From a virus: 63,673 nucleotides of DNA. The position numbers were made by a program, and so were the translations under genes. The DNA is taken from positions 1 to 63,673 of the IMG/VR virus record IMGVR_UViG_3300045970_000154; one strand, 5' to 3'. Positions 26,566-34,633 of the stretch are shown piece by piece. Position 1 is the stretch's first letter. Every line of letters starts with the position of its first letter. The notes under the pieces are model-generated. The model was not told the DNA's origin. It made no database searches and saw nothing but the letters and a program-made list of their open reading frames with translations.

Positions 26566-26937
26566 CTATTCTCCTGCTGCAACTATCTCCATCTCCGACA
26601 AGAGCTTTTTACCTTTTGGGGATAGAAAAACTGCCTTCCTTCGGGGGTTGTCCAGGTCAGGCTCCATGACCACCAGCTCATAGCCTTCTACCTTTCTGTC
26701 AGGACCCGATCCCTTGACGTATCGGTACAGTTTGCGAATGTTACGGCTGACCGTACCTTGAGGCATTGATGTTAAGTTCTGCAACTCTGTGAGGGTTACT
26801 CCCTCTTGCTCCGCTACTTTTAGGAATAGAATGATCTGCTGTACCGGTAGGTCCACAGCATCCAACTTTTTCCTGAAAAACTGCAATACTTCGTACAGAT
26901 TCTTTCCGACTCCGCCAACTGCCGCTGCTGCTGTCAT
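26566..26937 (-). CDS. MarR-like winged-helix transcription regulator
   Basis: 123 residues. VTLTELQNLTSMPQGTVSRNIRKLY is the winged-helix recognition segment, and MEPDLDNPRRKAVFLSPKGKKLL is the MarR wing and C-terminal helix. Own promoter (26976-27003), own terminator. The promoter spacer contains a one-base-deleted version of the 16-bp palindrome, hinting at autoregulation and at control of other palindrome-bearing genes (hypothesis). Confidence 0.85.
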   Translation of the reverse strand: MTAAAAVGGVGKNLYEVLQFFRKKLDAVDLPVQQIILFLKVAEQEGVTLTELQNLTSMPQGTVSRNIRKLYRYVKGSGPDRKVEGYELVVMEPDLDNPRRKAVFLSPKGKKLLSEMEIVAAGE

Positions 26938-26975
26938 TTGTAGTTCCTCCCTTAAAAGTGGTATGTCATGGGCTA

Positions 26976-27003
26976 AGTATACACGGTGCGCATGTCATGT
27001 CAA
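26976..27003 (-). promoter_or_regulatory. Promoter of the MarR-like gene with operator-like spacer
   Basis: TTGACA (26998-27003), 16-nt spacer, TATACT (26976-26981) on the minus strand. The spacer holds, on the plus strand, GGTGCGCATGTC (26985-26996), matching GGTGCGACATGTC of the palindrome with one base missing. Confidence 0.75.
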
Positions 27004-27029
27004 TATGTTTTTTTATGCAGAACTGATTT

Positions 27030-27629
27030 TTAATGTTTGTGAAAAACAACGTCTCGCTGGAACTTTTTGATGTACCAACAAGCACCACATGCTTCGCACT
27101 TACCGGGACACTCCAAAGCATCTACCGGAATCCTTGTCTCCGTTCCGTCCTGCATCCAGGCCACAGGGAAGTTATGAGGATTGTCCATAGGCAACCCAGG
27201 CCAACCAGAGAACATCATAACAAGGTTTTCAGGTAGAGTATTGAACGGCTCGTTGTGTACCTTGTTCACGATAGCGTACTGCTTGGTGAAGCACAAGAAC
27301 TTTACCGTGGGATGCTCAAGAGCAGTCTCACACATATTAATGTAAAAACGAGGCGAAATGATATCGCCGCCAACGAACCAGCGGAAAAATAAACCCCTCT
27401 TGTAACCCTCCAGATACGCCTTAAGTTCATTGAAAAATCCTTCGATGTCTTCGGTAGCCTGCTTGAAGTTGTGGTCCCACGCCGCTCTGGTCTGAGGATA
27501 CTGCTTGTAAGGCTGAATAGCATAGCAATCCTTACCGCAGATACTAGAACACCCATTGCAGGATGCGATGGGTGTCAGTGAGATGTTAACGGTTGCTCCT
27601 AGCTTGGTGTTGCCTTGAGAGATTCTCAA
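27030..27629 (-). CDS. Gp88-like phage protein with Cys clusters
   Basis: 199 residues; TTG start with GGAGG. CNGCSSICGKDCYA near the N-terminus and CPGKCEACGACW near the C-terminus bracket a core like that of the phage Gene-product-88 family. The clusters suggest zinc or an iron-sulfur centre. Function not established. Confidence 0.7.
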   Translation of the reverse strand: MRISQGNTKLGATVNISLTPIASCNGCSSICGKDCYAIQPYKQYPQTRAAWDHNFKQATEDIEGFFNELKAYLEGYKRGLFFRWFVGGDIISPRFYINMCETALEHPTVKFLCFTKQYAIVNKVHNEPFNTLPENLVMMFSGWPGLPMDNPHNFPVAWMQDGTETRIPVDALECPGKCEACGACWYIKKFQRDVVFHKH

Positions 27630-27643
27630 GTGGATTCACCTCC

Positions 27644-27865
27644 TTAACCTCGGTGTTTGTCAGGCCAAAGTAAGAAATCTCCTTCTTCATAGTTGCTCGG
27701 GATAATGCAAGAACTCTTTTCTATGTTGACTATCTGGTAGTCAATTAAGCACGAGCCAGGAGAGAAATCCCTCTGGTGTTCTCTGAGGACCTCGTTAATG
27801 CCGTCCGACGCCTCACAATCATCGTCAACGTCCAACAGAATTTCTAGCGTAAGTATGTAGGCCAT
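27644..27865 (-). CDS. Hypothetical small protein
   Basis: 73 residues (LEILLDVDDDCEASDGINEVL and on), probably alpha/beta. GAGGAG precedes the ATG. Not recognised. Confidence 0.6.
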   Translation of the reverse strand: MAYILTLEILLDVDDDCEASDGINEVLREHQRDFSPGSCLIDYQIVNIEKSSCIIPSNYEEGDFLLWPDKHRG

Positions 27866-27887
27866 GATGTTCTCCTCTACTACTCGG

Positions 27888-28082
27888 TTAGTATACCCTT
27901 CCCTCAGGCATACCGTGAAAGTGCGCTCTCATTGTTGACTCGTCATAGTAGTGACACTTAGGGCATACCTTGATAGCTACCCTACCGATGTCGATCTCGC
28001 TATCGTTCTCGTAGTCGTTGGCCGGTACGTCCTTTCCTGTGATGTGCCAAGTCAGTTCATGTCCATCGTTAGGGCAGACCAT
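27888..28082 (-). CDS. Zinc-ribbon-like small protein
   Basis: 64 residues from the ATG at 28082, which has GGAG six bases upstream and minimises overlap with the upstream gene. MVCPNDGHELTW and CPKCHYYD supply likely zinc ligands. Starts at 28106 or 28121 cannot be excluded. Confidence 0.6.
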   Translation of the reverse strand: MVCPNDGHELTWHITGKDVPANDYENDSEIDIGRVAIKVCPKCHYYDESTMRAHFHGMPEGRVY

Positions 28083-28263
28083 ATCTGTCTCCGTTCCAGG
28101 CTCCATTCTGCCCGTCCTCATACCCTCGGGTATATGCCGTAAGCTCAGCTCCTGGTGTAGTGGTTAGTGTAGCTGCTAGCAACACCCGCAGCGCGGTACG
28201 CATCTGCTGTCGAGTCGCACCGTACTCTTCTTTCGCAATCTCTACTGCTACTCCGAGTGTCAT
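28069..28263 (-). CDS. Hypothetical small protein
   Basis: 64 residues. Helical first half (VEIAKEEYGATRQQMRTALRV), then TRGYEDGQNGAW, a motif frequent near the end of small phage proteins. AAGGAG seven bases before the ATG. Confidence 0.6.
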   Translation of the reverse strand: MTLGVAVEIAKEEYGATRQQMRTALRVLLAATLTTTPGAELTAYTRGYEDGQNGAWNGDRYGLP

Positions 28264-28267
28264 AGCA

Positions 28268-28462
28268 CTACTCCTTTGCCCACCTCAGGGCCTCTTCTAG
28301 TTTCATGTCAAAACTTACGTCATAACCAATGATATAGGAGTCCATATACCTAACTTCCCCAGTCCTTAAGAAGGTAAACCACGCTGAATCAAGCATAAGT
28401 CCTTGCCATATCTCGTCAGAGCGTCCGGCAAACAGTGTACTAGGGAAGTTGGTAGTGGGCAT
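28268..28462 (-). CDS. Hypothetical small protein
   Basis: 64 residues (MPTTNFPSTLFAGRSDEIWQ to LEEALRWAKE). AAAGGAG upstream. Not recognised. Confidence 0.6.
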   Translation of the reverse strand: MPTTNFPSTLFAGRSDEIWQGLMLDSAWFTFLRTGEVRYMDSYIIGYDVSFDMKLEEALRWAKE

Positions 28463-28530
28463 CTCTATCTCCTTTATCTCAAGCGTAGTCGGTTGATTTC
28501 ATCCACCAGCATCAGTTGTATCTGGTCTTT

Positions 28531-28689
28531 CTAGTTGTCCTGAATAAACTTCAGGGCCTTGTAATCCAGCACTCTAATCCTGTCCATCCCTACTTCTGAC
28601 AATACGCCGGTAGCAAACTTCTCGTCTTCGGTCAGTTCGGGAGCATCCTCTTCATCTGCCAGTTCTATCATCTCTTCTAACTCGTCCAT
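28531..28689 (-). CDS. Acidic small protein after thyX
   Basis: 52 residues, strongly acidic (MDELEEMIELADEEDAPEL). ATG at 28689 with GGAG inside the last thyX codons, so coupled to thyX. Acidity might mimic DNA; no direct support. Confidence 0.6.
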   Translation of the reverse strand: MDELEEMIELADEEDAPELTEDEKFATGVLSEVGMDRIRVLDYKALKFIQDN

Positions 28690-28690
28690 G

Positions 28691-29308
28691 TCAGCTCCAG
28701 TCCACTTCGATGTCATCGAACAGGCAACCGTAATCACTCAGTTGCAAATCTTCCAACAGGCACAGCATGAGATCTCTTAGGTCAGGATGAGCAGCTTTGG
28801 CTGTTCTTTGCAATAGTACAGTACGCCAATGGCGTATGTTTCCAGACATTCTGAGAACAGTCTTGGTACACAGGGGAAGAACAGACCTTGCTTCCTGTGC
28901 TGTTGCTCCTGCCCCGACCAAAGCGATGTAGGCTTCCTCTGCTGCTTCTACTGCCTTCCTCCAGGTAGTCAGTATTTCTGGTGTGATGTTACGAAATGTA
29001 GGCATTACTACAGATATGCCGTCAAATTTAGCCTGAGCGTAGCAAACGTACCGAGTTGACTCTTGGCTGAAGCTATTCAAGCGGTGCCTTACCAACTCGT
29101 TAGCTATTGCTCGGTCTGTCACAATATCCACAGTCAGAGAAGCATGTTCGAGCACGCTCTCGTGCTTACTCTTAATCAACCTTCTGATAAACCCCTCAGG
29201 GTCACCTTTAGGTTCCGACAGGTAGCAGATTCGGCCAGCTTCTTCTATCACCTCAAGCATGTTCGGGGTGTATGTAACTATTGTTACGCTAGGTTTTACG
29301 ATTCGCAC
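28691..29308 (-). CDS. thyX: Flavin-dependent thymidylate synthase ThyX
   Basis: 205 residues. LVRHRLNSFSQESTRYV near 73-89 contains the ThyX signature RHRxxSxxxxSxR; HASLTVDI and TVLRMSGNIRHW are further conserved blocks. GTG start with GAGG. Makes dTMP from dUMP using FAD and NADPH, feeding phage DNA synthesis. Confidence 0.95.
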   Translation of the reverse strand: MRIVKPSVTIVTYTPNMLEVIEEAGRICYLSEPKGDPEGFIRRLIKSKHESVLEHASLTVDIVTDRAIANELVRHRLNSFSQESTRYVCYAQAKFDGISVVMPTFRNITPEILTTWRKAVEAAEEAYIALVGAGATAQEARSVLPLCTKTVLRMSGNIRHWRTVLLQRTAKAAHPDLRDLMLCLLEDLQLSDYGCLFDDIEVDWS

Positions 29309-29537
29309 TGCGTTCCTCCATCATTCTATCTGCGGTAGCCAAGGCTACTTTAACAGCCGTGCCCAGATGGTCAGCCTTCTCGTGGTAGTTAAAGTTCTCA
29401 GCCCAATACACGCTGGATGCCATGCCCTGCATAACTACTCCAGCATACCAATCTCTAAGTTCCATATCCTTGGCTCGTAGAGTATGAACAGTTGTCGAAC
29501 CTTCAGGTGGTTTAGGTGGCGGTGGAGACATCCTCAT
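29289..29537 (-). CDS. Conserved small phage protein, Pro-rich start
   Basis: 82 residues. After MRMSPPPPKPPEGS comes MELRDWYAGVVMQGMASSVYW and ATADRMMEER, matching a common phage protein (RDWFAG ... AxxADAML type). Function unknown. Confidence 0.75.
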   Translation of the reverse strand: MRMSPPPPKPPEGSTTVHTLRAKDMELRDWYAGVVMQGMASSVYWAENFNYHEKADHLGTAVKVALATADRMMEERSANRKT

Positions 29538-29881
29538 GCAGCCATCTCCAATTCTGGTTCCAGCTCCAGAAACAGTTCGTGCTCTTCCTGTAGGAAGTAA
29601 ATATCATAAGGCTCGGAAATATCTTCCTTCTCTTCCTCGATGACTTCTCCAGCTACCAGCTCGTCGTTGATAGGGTAGTTGGCCTGCATCCACTTCTTGA
29701 ACTTACAGGCCAGCTCTTCACTAAAACAATGACCAGCTATGAGTTTTCCTAGCTGGTCATTTAGTGCCATCCCTTTCAGGGACTGGCCTACGTACTCTTT
29801 GGCATCTTGAATTTCGATGAACAGTGGTGAGTTAGGGTTTAGCGTCTCGGATAGGAATGAATCAACATTGATATAAAGCAT
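29534..29881 (-). CDS. Hypothetical acidic protein
   Basis: 115 residues; the second half is Glu-rich (VIEEEKEDISEPYD, ELFLELEPELEMAA). AAGGAG upstream, ATGA overlap with the next gene. Not recognised. Confidence 0.65.
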   Translation of the reverse strand: MLYINVDSFLSETLNPNSPLFIEIQDAKEYVGQSLKGMALNDQLGKLIAGHCFSEELACKFKKWMQANYPINDELVAGEVIEEEKEDISEPYDIYFLQEEHELFLELEPELEMAA

Positions 29882-29911
29882 TGAACTCCTTAGAAGAATT
29901 TAGAGTAGTAT

Positions 29912-30514
29912 TCACGGTCGGAAATATTCGTAGTCGGTGGCATTACCCAGGACGGTCGTAACGTATTTGTTATTTCTCTTTCCTTTGCTGAATGCCGTAG
30001 CACCCAGGTTATATATTTGTAGTGAATTACGGACTGAATGTGTCTTGAGGTATCCCGAAAGAAGATACGTACCGCATGCAATGTTGATTCGAGGGTCATA
30101 ACGATCACACTCCTTTCTTACGCCGGGAAAGTCTTCGGCATGGGCTTTAAAGTCCACTTGGGTGCTACCTTTAGCGCCAGTATGACTTACTGCAAATGGG
30201 GAGGCATCTGACTCTCCACTTACGATTCCAACAACCAACTTCAAAGGAACCTTGTACTTGATGCTAGCGTCTATGGTAGCCTCAGCCATGTAGGTAGCCA
30301 GTTGTGGCCACAGTTTCGGGTTGGTTTCCATGTAGTAAGCTGACACTTTACGCACTGAGTAGCTTTGCTTCTCTTGAGTACGTTCTTGCTTCGTCTCTAC
30401 CTCAAGTTTATAGACCTTGTCCGTCTGGTATCCCAGGACTAGCAGGGATATGAACAGTACGGCTCCCATGAAGTAGATGATTCGGAACGGGTTAATCAAA
30501 TTACGCCTCCTCAT
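29912..30514 (-). CDS. Lytic transglycosylase-like protein with membrane anchor
   Basis: 200 residues. Residues 10-30 (IIYFMGAVLFISLLVLGY) form a signal anchor. The SLT-type domain follows: VVGIVSGESDASPFAVS (catalytic Glu), GAKGSTQV and ACGTYLLSGYL. Cleaves peptidoglycan, acting at lysis or on the host envelope. Confidence 0.8.
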   Translation of the reverse strand: MRRRNLINPFRIIYFMGAVLFISLLVLGYQTDKVYKLEVETKQERTQEKQSYSVRKVSAYYMETNPKLWPQLATYMAEATIDASIKYKVPLKLVVGIVSGESDASPFAVSHTGAKGSTQVDFKAHAEDFPGVRKECDRYDPRINIACGTYLLSGYLKTHSVRNSLQIYNLGATAFSKGKRNNKYVTTVLGNATDYEYFRP

Positions 30515-30659
30515 TTTCCGCCTTTCTCAGCTCAGCATAGTTCACTTCGATGAGACGCTCGACAATGTTGGACTTGTTCTTGTTGCTGCGCTTGGCGGTT
30601 ATGTAGTTAAGTTTCTCGATGACTTTTTCGTCAAGGGTGAAGGAACACAGTCGTTTCAC
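30501..30659 (-). CDS. Ribbon-helix-helix protein
   Basis: 52 residues; GTG start with GGAG. KRLCSFTLDEKVIEKLNYI (beta strand then helix A) and NKSNIVERLIEVNYAEL (helix B) match the MetJ/Arc-type fold, a dimeric DNA-binding repressor. A perfect palindrome lies 12 nt upstream. Confidence 0.75.
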   Translation of the reverse strand: MKRLCSFTLDEKVIEKLNYITAKRSNKNKSNIVERLIEVNYAELRKAENEEA

Positions 30660-30671
30660 TTTAGGCTCCTG

Positions 30672-30687
30672 GTGCGACATGTCGCAC
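30672..30687. repeat. 16-bp palindrome
   Basis: Perfect copy, 12 nt before the RHH gene start. Confidence 0.95.
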
Positions 30688-30694
30688 TACGTTC

Positions 30695-30871
30695 TCATTC
30701 GTCAATCTCTTCGCCTTCCCAGATGATCTTCTTGCCACAGTGGTAGCAGTACTTGAAGTTTCTAGCCACAGCGTGACAACAGTTAGGGCAGTGCCAGAAT
30801 CTACACCACCACTCATCCATATCTGAAGAATCTTCCTTGGTGTTGATTACCACTTGTCGCTTAGTGGTCAC
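30695..30871 (-). CDS. Zinc-ribbon protein
   Basis: 58 residues. DEWWCRFWHCPNCCHAVARN and FKYCYHCGKKII give two CxxC pairs. GTG start overlapping the MazG-like stop (GTGA), GAGGA upstream. Confidence 0.7.
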   Translation of the reverse strand: MTTKRQVVINTKEDSSDMDEWWCRFWHCPNCCHAVARNFKYCYHCGKKIIWEGEEIDE

Positions 30872-31194
30872 TTGATGTCCTCCAAAAAGATACCTTCATC
30901 GAACGCTCCACGCTCATGATACTTCTTGTTGCTGGCCATTACGATGTCGGTAAAGGAGATGTCAAATTGAGCAGCGATGGCTTTAACCACCTCGACTACA
31001 TCGACGCATTCGTCCAGAACCTGTGCCGCACCAACACCTACCGCTCCCTCCAGCTCGTCGGACTCTTCCGTCAGTTTGTCGAGCAGGGCATTCATCAGCA
31101 TCCCAGGCTTACCTTTGAGCACCGAGTACACAGGGACTCGACCGTCTTGTCGGATCATTCCAGGAATCTTGTCTCTAACTAATTTGTTGTACAT
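30868..31194 (-). CDS. MazG-like / phosphoribosyl-ATP pyrophosphohydrolase-like protein
   Basis: 108 residues. YNKLVRDKIPGMIRQ is the hallmark of this all-alpha NTP pyrophosphatase group; LTEESDELEGA and DECVDVVEVVKAI carry the metal-binding acids. May hydrolyse nucleotides or alarmones, complementing the HD hydrolase. Confidence 0.8.
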   Translation of the reverse strand: MYNKLVRDKIPGMIRQDGRVPVYSVLKGKPGMLMNALLDKLTEESDELEGAVGVGAAQVLDECVDVVEVVKAIAAQFDISFTDIVMASNKKYHERGAFDEGIFLEDIK

Positions 31195-31409
31195 TCGTCT
31201 CCTTGTGCTCGGTTAGTGGTTTTAAAGGTTCCGTAAGTTAGTATAACCTCTACGTACCCTATGTGTGGTAGCAAGCCATAACCATAAGTAGAGAACGCCT
31301 CGCCAGTGTGTATGTCGCGCACCGTGCCGTGTCGGTCACCGGTACTACCTACCATAACGACCTGCCTACCCTGACATAGGTAAACTCGTGCTACGGTTGT
31401 GATTTCCAT
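31179..31409 (-). CDS. Hypothetical beta-rich protein
   Basis: 76 residues from the ATG at 31409 (GGGAG six bases upstream). MEITTVARVYLCQGRQVVMVG suggests a small beta barrel. A longer frame upstream only reads through the promoter. Confidence 0.6.
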   Translation of the reverse strand: MEITTVARVYLCQGRQVVMVGSTGDRHGTVRDIHTGEAFSTYGYGLLPHIGYVEVILTYGTFKTTNRAQGDECTTN

Positions 31410-31431
31410 ATAGGTCTCCCAGGTTGAAAGG

Positions 31432-31460
31432 ATTATACCACGGTAATCTAATCTTGTCAA
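31432..31460 (-). promoter_or_regulatory. Sigma70-type promoter
   Basis: TTGACA, 17-nt spacer, TATAAT on the minus strand, with upstream TCACATCTGCATA. Confidence 0.85.
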
Positions 31461-31487
31461 GCTAAATATGCAGATGTGAGTAGTTGA

Positions 31488-31751
31488 CTACGGGTCAAGA
31501 TCCTCAGTGAACTGCAAAGAAGTCTGGTACCCTACTACCTCCCACACTCTACCTTTAAGACGTGGCTCAATCTCAAAGGCACGAGTCCAGAATCGGATTC
31601 GTGCTGCGTTTAATCCCAGGTCTTTTGGGACACGGTGAAATACGTCCAGCAGTTCCGCTAACTCCAGACCATCAGCGCCTCCGATCCTGATGAACTCCGG
31701 TTTTTTAGGAGGTTCTGCTTTCTTCCACGGCATAAGTTTTGACATGTTCAT
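31488..31751 (-). CDS. Hypothetical protein after rtcB
   Basis: 87 residues from the ATG at 31751 (AAGGAG). MNMSKLMPWKKAEPPKKPEF, then a helical core. Not recognised. Confidence 0.6.
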   Translation of the reverse strand: MNMSKLMPWKKAEPPKKPEFIRIGGADGLELAELLDVFHRVPKDLGLNAARIRFWTRAFEIEPRLKGRVWEVVGYQTSLQFTEDLDP

Positions 31752-31761
31752 GGTACGCTCC

Positions 31762-32880
31762 TTATCCTTTGACGTTGATGATAGGTCTGACATAATGCTT
31801 TATCTCAATCATATCCGCCTGTTGACGGATGACCTCGAAAATATCCTTATAGGCCAGAGGAGACTCGTCCAGGGTTTCTGCATCCACCTTGGCAACTATG
31901 TCTCCCATAGTCGCCTTGAACTCTTCCAGGTTCAGTAACTGCTGCGCAGCCTTTCGACCCAACACGCGGCCTGCCCCATGTGAACTTGACCACAGAGCCG
32001 GAGCATATCCTTTACCTTCCACGATGAAGGAGCCGTACTTCATGTTACCTGGGATGACACCCATCATTCCTGCTTCGGCATGGGTAGCGCCTTTTCTGTG
32101 AATCCAAAGACCATCCTTGAGTTCAGCATGGTTGTGGTTGCGGTTGATAAGGTCGCGCCAAGTAACCTCTCCCTGGCAGAACCTTATCATCTGTGACGCC
32201 ACCTTTCTAACTAACTTAAGGCGATTCTCAAGGGCAAACTCAAGGCAGAAGTTCATGTCCATGAGGTAGTCTCTACCGTTGTCGGAGTCTACCTCAAATC
32301 CAAAGTGACCTTCTCGGGCCTTTCCATCACCAGACGCAAGCTTCATGTAGTGCGTAGCAACTGCATGCCCAATACCGCGAGAGCCAGAGTGGATGATAAT
32401 CCAAACAACCTCTCGCTCATCGTAGCCAATCTCGATGAAGTGGTTTCCACCACCCAAAGATCCTAGCTGGCGCAGTCCGTTCTTCTGGAATATGTCGGCA
32501 AGGTAGTCAGATCCAGGAAGTGAGCATCCTTTATCCCATACTGAGTCATGCTGGTTGTGGTTGAAGCCGACTGGTATGTTGTCATAGATACCCTTGAAGA
32601 TACTCTGCGCCTTGCACTTTACTGTGTACAGCGGGAAGGTGGTAGGTACGGCGCACATCCCGCAGCCAATATCGTAGCCTACAAAGCTAGGATAAATATA
32701 GTCTTTTACCGCTACTACAGCACCAATCGGCAGTGTGTACCCTACGTGAACATCGGGCATAAGTGCTCCCTGCACAACAGTATCCAGGAGCATAGCCTCA
32801 CGAAATTGTTCGAGAGCCTTGGGGTCTACCGTCTCGGAAAATATCCGGTAGGGCTTATCTATTCCATCGAGTAGTTGCAT
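31762..32880 (-). CDS. rtcB: RtcB-family RNA-splicing ligase
   Basis: 372 residues. DVHVGYTLPIGAV, GYDIGCGMCAV (metal Cys), SLGGGNHFIEIG, IIIHSGSRGIGHAVA, HNHAEL and LWSSSHGAGRVLGRKAA (guanylylated His) are all present. RtcB joins RNA ends bearing 2',3'-cyclic phosphate and 5'-OH, the ends left by many tRNA-cleaving toxins. Confidence 0.95.
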   Translation of the reverse strand: MQLLDGIDKPYRIFSETVDPKALEQFREAMLLDTVVQGALMPDVHVGYTLPIGAVVAVKDYIYPSFVGYDIGCGMCAVPTTFPLYTVKCKAQSIFKGIYDNIPVGFNHNQHDSVWDKGCSLPGSDYLADIFQKNGLRQLGSLGGGNHFIEIGYDEREVVWIIIHSGSRGIGHAVATHYMKLASGDGKAREGHFGFEVDSDNGRDYLMDMNFCLEFALENRLKLVRKVASQMIRFCQGEVTWRDLINRNHNHAELKDGLWIHRKGATHAEAGMMGVIPGNMKYGSFIVEGKGYAPALWSSSHGAGRVLGRKAAQQLLNLEEFKATMGDIVAKVDAETLDESPLAYKDIFEVIRQQADMIEIKHYVRPIINVKG

Positions 32881-33362
32881 CAGTATTCTCCTCTATGAAT
32901 TATAAGGTGGCAGTTTGAGCACACAAGGTCGCACTTAGTAATCTCCGCTACTACAGCATCCCACGCATAGGTCATAAGACCTGAGCCAACACCTATTTCT
33001 TTTTGTTCTGGATCTCTATGGTGAAAACTAAATACTGCCCCATTTAGTCCATCATATAACAAACCACACCGTAGGCACTGTCCTGTAGTATGATTGGATA
33101 TAAGTTTTATTTTTAAGCGTTGACTCCTTGCCGTCCTAGCTTTATTTACACTCTTACGGTTTCTAGCAACCCATGCTTTTTTATGTCCATTCTTGTCGGT
33201 ATATATTCTGTTGTTGTGTCCAGATATGTAACGCCTAGGTCTACCATAGTCATCCATGTTTAGGATCTGTTCTCCACACCCGCAACCACAATCAACCATA
33301 CAAGCAGACTCTTTTTTCTTATCCCAGTTCCGTTGTTTAATCTCTTTCCTAATAAATGCCAC
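32880..33362 (-). CDS. HNH endonuclease
   Basis: 160 residues; GTG start with GAGGAG. CGCGCGEQI with RRYISGHNNR is the domain that often precedes HNH nucleases. The nuclease core is CLRCGLLYDG, FSFHHRDPEQ and CDLVCSNCHLIIHRGEY. More A+T-rich than its neighbours, consistent with recent arrival as a homing-type element. Confidence 0.88.
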   Translation of the reverse strand: MAFIRKEIKQRNWDKKKESACMVDCGCGCGEQILNMDDYGRPRRYISGHNNRIYTDKNGHKKAWVARNRKSVNKARTARSQRLKIKLISNHTTGQCLRCGLLYDGLNGAVFSFHHRDPEQKEIGVGSGLMTYAWDAVVAEITKCDLVCSNCHLIIHRGEY

Positions 33363-33371
33363 TCATACTCC

Positions 33372-33611
33372 TCACACAATTATTAACCACCGCTTCCCTT
33401 TTACGTTCCGATTATTCCAAGAAAAGGTTTCCCAACAAGAAGCTACCAATGATCCACTGAGCGATAGCACACGACCTGCCACAAATTGCAGAGTGCGGGA
33501 GCGTGGTTCAATCTCATTCCTATTGTGGTACGCGAATTCATAGCATACACCTACTGCCAACATGTTACGCAGTTCCGCTGTATCAACGTACGTTCCTACC
33601 AAGCTCTTCAT
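33372..33611 (-). CDS. Family A paralog
   Basis: 79 residues. First member of the repeated family: TAELRNMLAVGVCYEFAY matches the shared N-terminal block, ending KRWLIIV as a weak match to the shared C-terminal W-x-V. ATGA overlap with the serine recombinase stop. Confidence 0.7.
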   Translation of the reverse strand: MKSLVGTYVDTAELRNMLAVGVCYEFAYHNRNEIEPRSRTLQFVAGRVLSLSGSLVASCWETFSWNNRNVKGKRWLIIV

Positions 33612-34285
33612 AAACTCTCCGATCTGTTCAGCACATTGCGGACCTTGGTAGCGTCCCAGACTCCGAGCCTGCCACCAGCAGTCAACACCCTAGCCTTATT
33701 TAGTTCATCAGCAATGCTCTTCAAAGCATAACCTCTCAAGCAGTACTCCGCTATCAAAGGTTTCACCTTCTCGGCAAACTTATCCGCTGACTCTTTCCGT
33801 CGAGTATTGCATAACTCTCTACCTATTGAAGCGGATTCTTTCGACAGGTTCTTCGGATTACCCAGCACCACACCACGCGCTCTGGCAGCTTTCAGAGCAG
33901 CTAAGGTACGCTCAGAGATCATCTCTCGTTCGCGCTCTGCCAGAGCAGCGTAGATGTGGATGGTGAACTTGTCAGCCTGTGGCATGTTGCAGATCGTGAA
34001 CTCAAGTCCAGACTTCATCAGAGAGGTTATGAAGTGGACATCTCTCGATAGCCGGTCTAGCTTGGCTATCAGCAACTTAGCACCAGTCTGTCGGCACATA
34101 ATTATGGCATCATCGAGGAGTGGTCGGTTGTCATTGGTGCCCGACTCTACCTCTTCAAATGCCGTAACAAGCTCACCTGGATTGGATGCTATGTAGTTGG
34201 CGATGTCGTACTGTTGTGCCTCTAGTCCCAGACCTGAAACGCCTTGTCTGTTCGTAGATACCCTGATGTAGCTGACGTACTTCAT
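33608..34285 (-). CDS. Serine recombinase (resolvase/invertase family)
   Basis: 225 residues. YIRVSTNRQ with nucleophile Ser, LLIAKLDRLSRD and AALAEREREMISERTLAAL are the resolvase catalytic core and E helix. A C-terminal helix-turn-helix follows (YALKSIADELNKARV). Cuts and rejoins DNA at specific sites. It sits directly upstream of the first family A gene. Confidence 0.93.
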   Translation of the reverse strand: MKYVSYIRVSTNRQGVSGLGLEAQQYDIANYIASNPGELVTAFEEVESGTNDNRPLLDDAIIMCRQTGAKLLIAKLDRLSRDVHFITSLMKSGLEFTICNMPQADKFTIHIYAALAEREREMISERTLAALKAARARGVVLGNPKNLSKESASIGRELCNTRRKESADKFAEKVKPLIAEYCLRGYALKSIADELNKARVLTAGGRLGVWDATKVRNVLNRSESL

Positions 34286-34294
34286 GACTGCCTC

Positions 34295-34585
34295 CTACTG
34301 GTGGGTACAATCCGTTAGCACTTCACCAAACTTAGCCTCTCCTGTCCAGAATACTAATTCTGCGGAGGAGCAGGAAGTTATCAAAGCTTCCTCTTCTGCT
34401 CTTCTGCCAAGACATTCCAAGTTCCTCATGATCTCTTCCGGGTTGGTTCCGTTGAGGTCTACTCCCACGGTAAGGGTGTAGGTAAACATCTTCGTAGCCA
34501 GACACTTGCACTCAGCAGCCGGAGCTGCTCCTTCGACGGGGTGACCACAGATGGGACAGCCAATTCCTTTACACTCTGCACACAT
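34295..34585 (-). CDS. Zinc-finger protein
   Basis: 96 residues from the ATG at 34585 (AAAAGGAG). MCAECKGIGCPICGHP has two CxxC pairs; CKCLATKMFTYTLTVGVDL begins a beta-rich part. Function unknown. Confidence 0.65.
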   Translation of the reverse strand: MCAECKGIGCPICGHPVEGAAPAAECKCLATKMFTYTLTVGVDLNGTNPEEIMRNLECLGRRAEEEALITSCSSAELVFWTGEAKFGEVLTDCTHQ

Positions 34586-34612
34586 AGCATTCTCCTTTTG
34601 GTTAGGGTTGTG

Positions 34613-34628
34613 GTGCGACATGTCGCAC
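34613..34628. repeat. 16-bp palindrome
   Basis: Perfect copy, 27 nt before the zinc-finger gene start. Confidence 0.95.
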
Positions 34629-34633
34629 CTGGA

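Noticed and set aside
29890-30108. 72-codon minus-strand ORF
   Set aside because: Lies inside the lytic transglycosylase gene in another frame and shows no domain.
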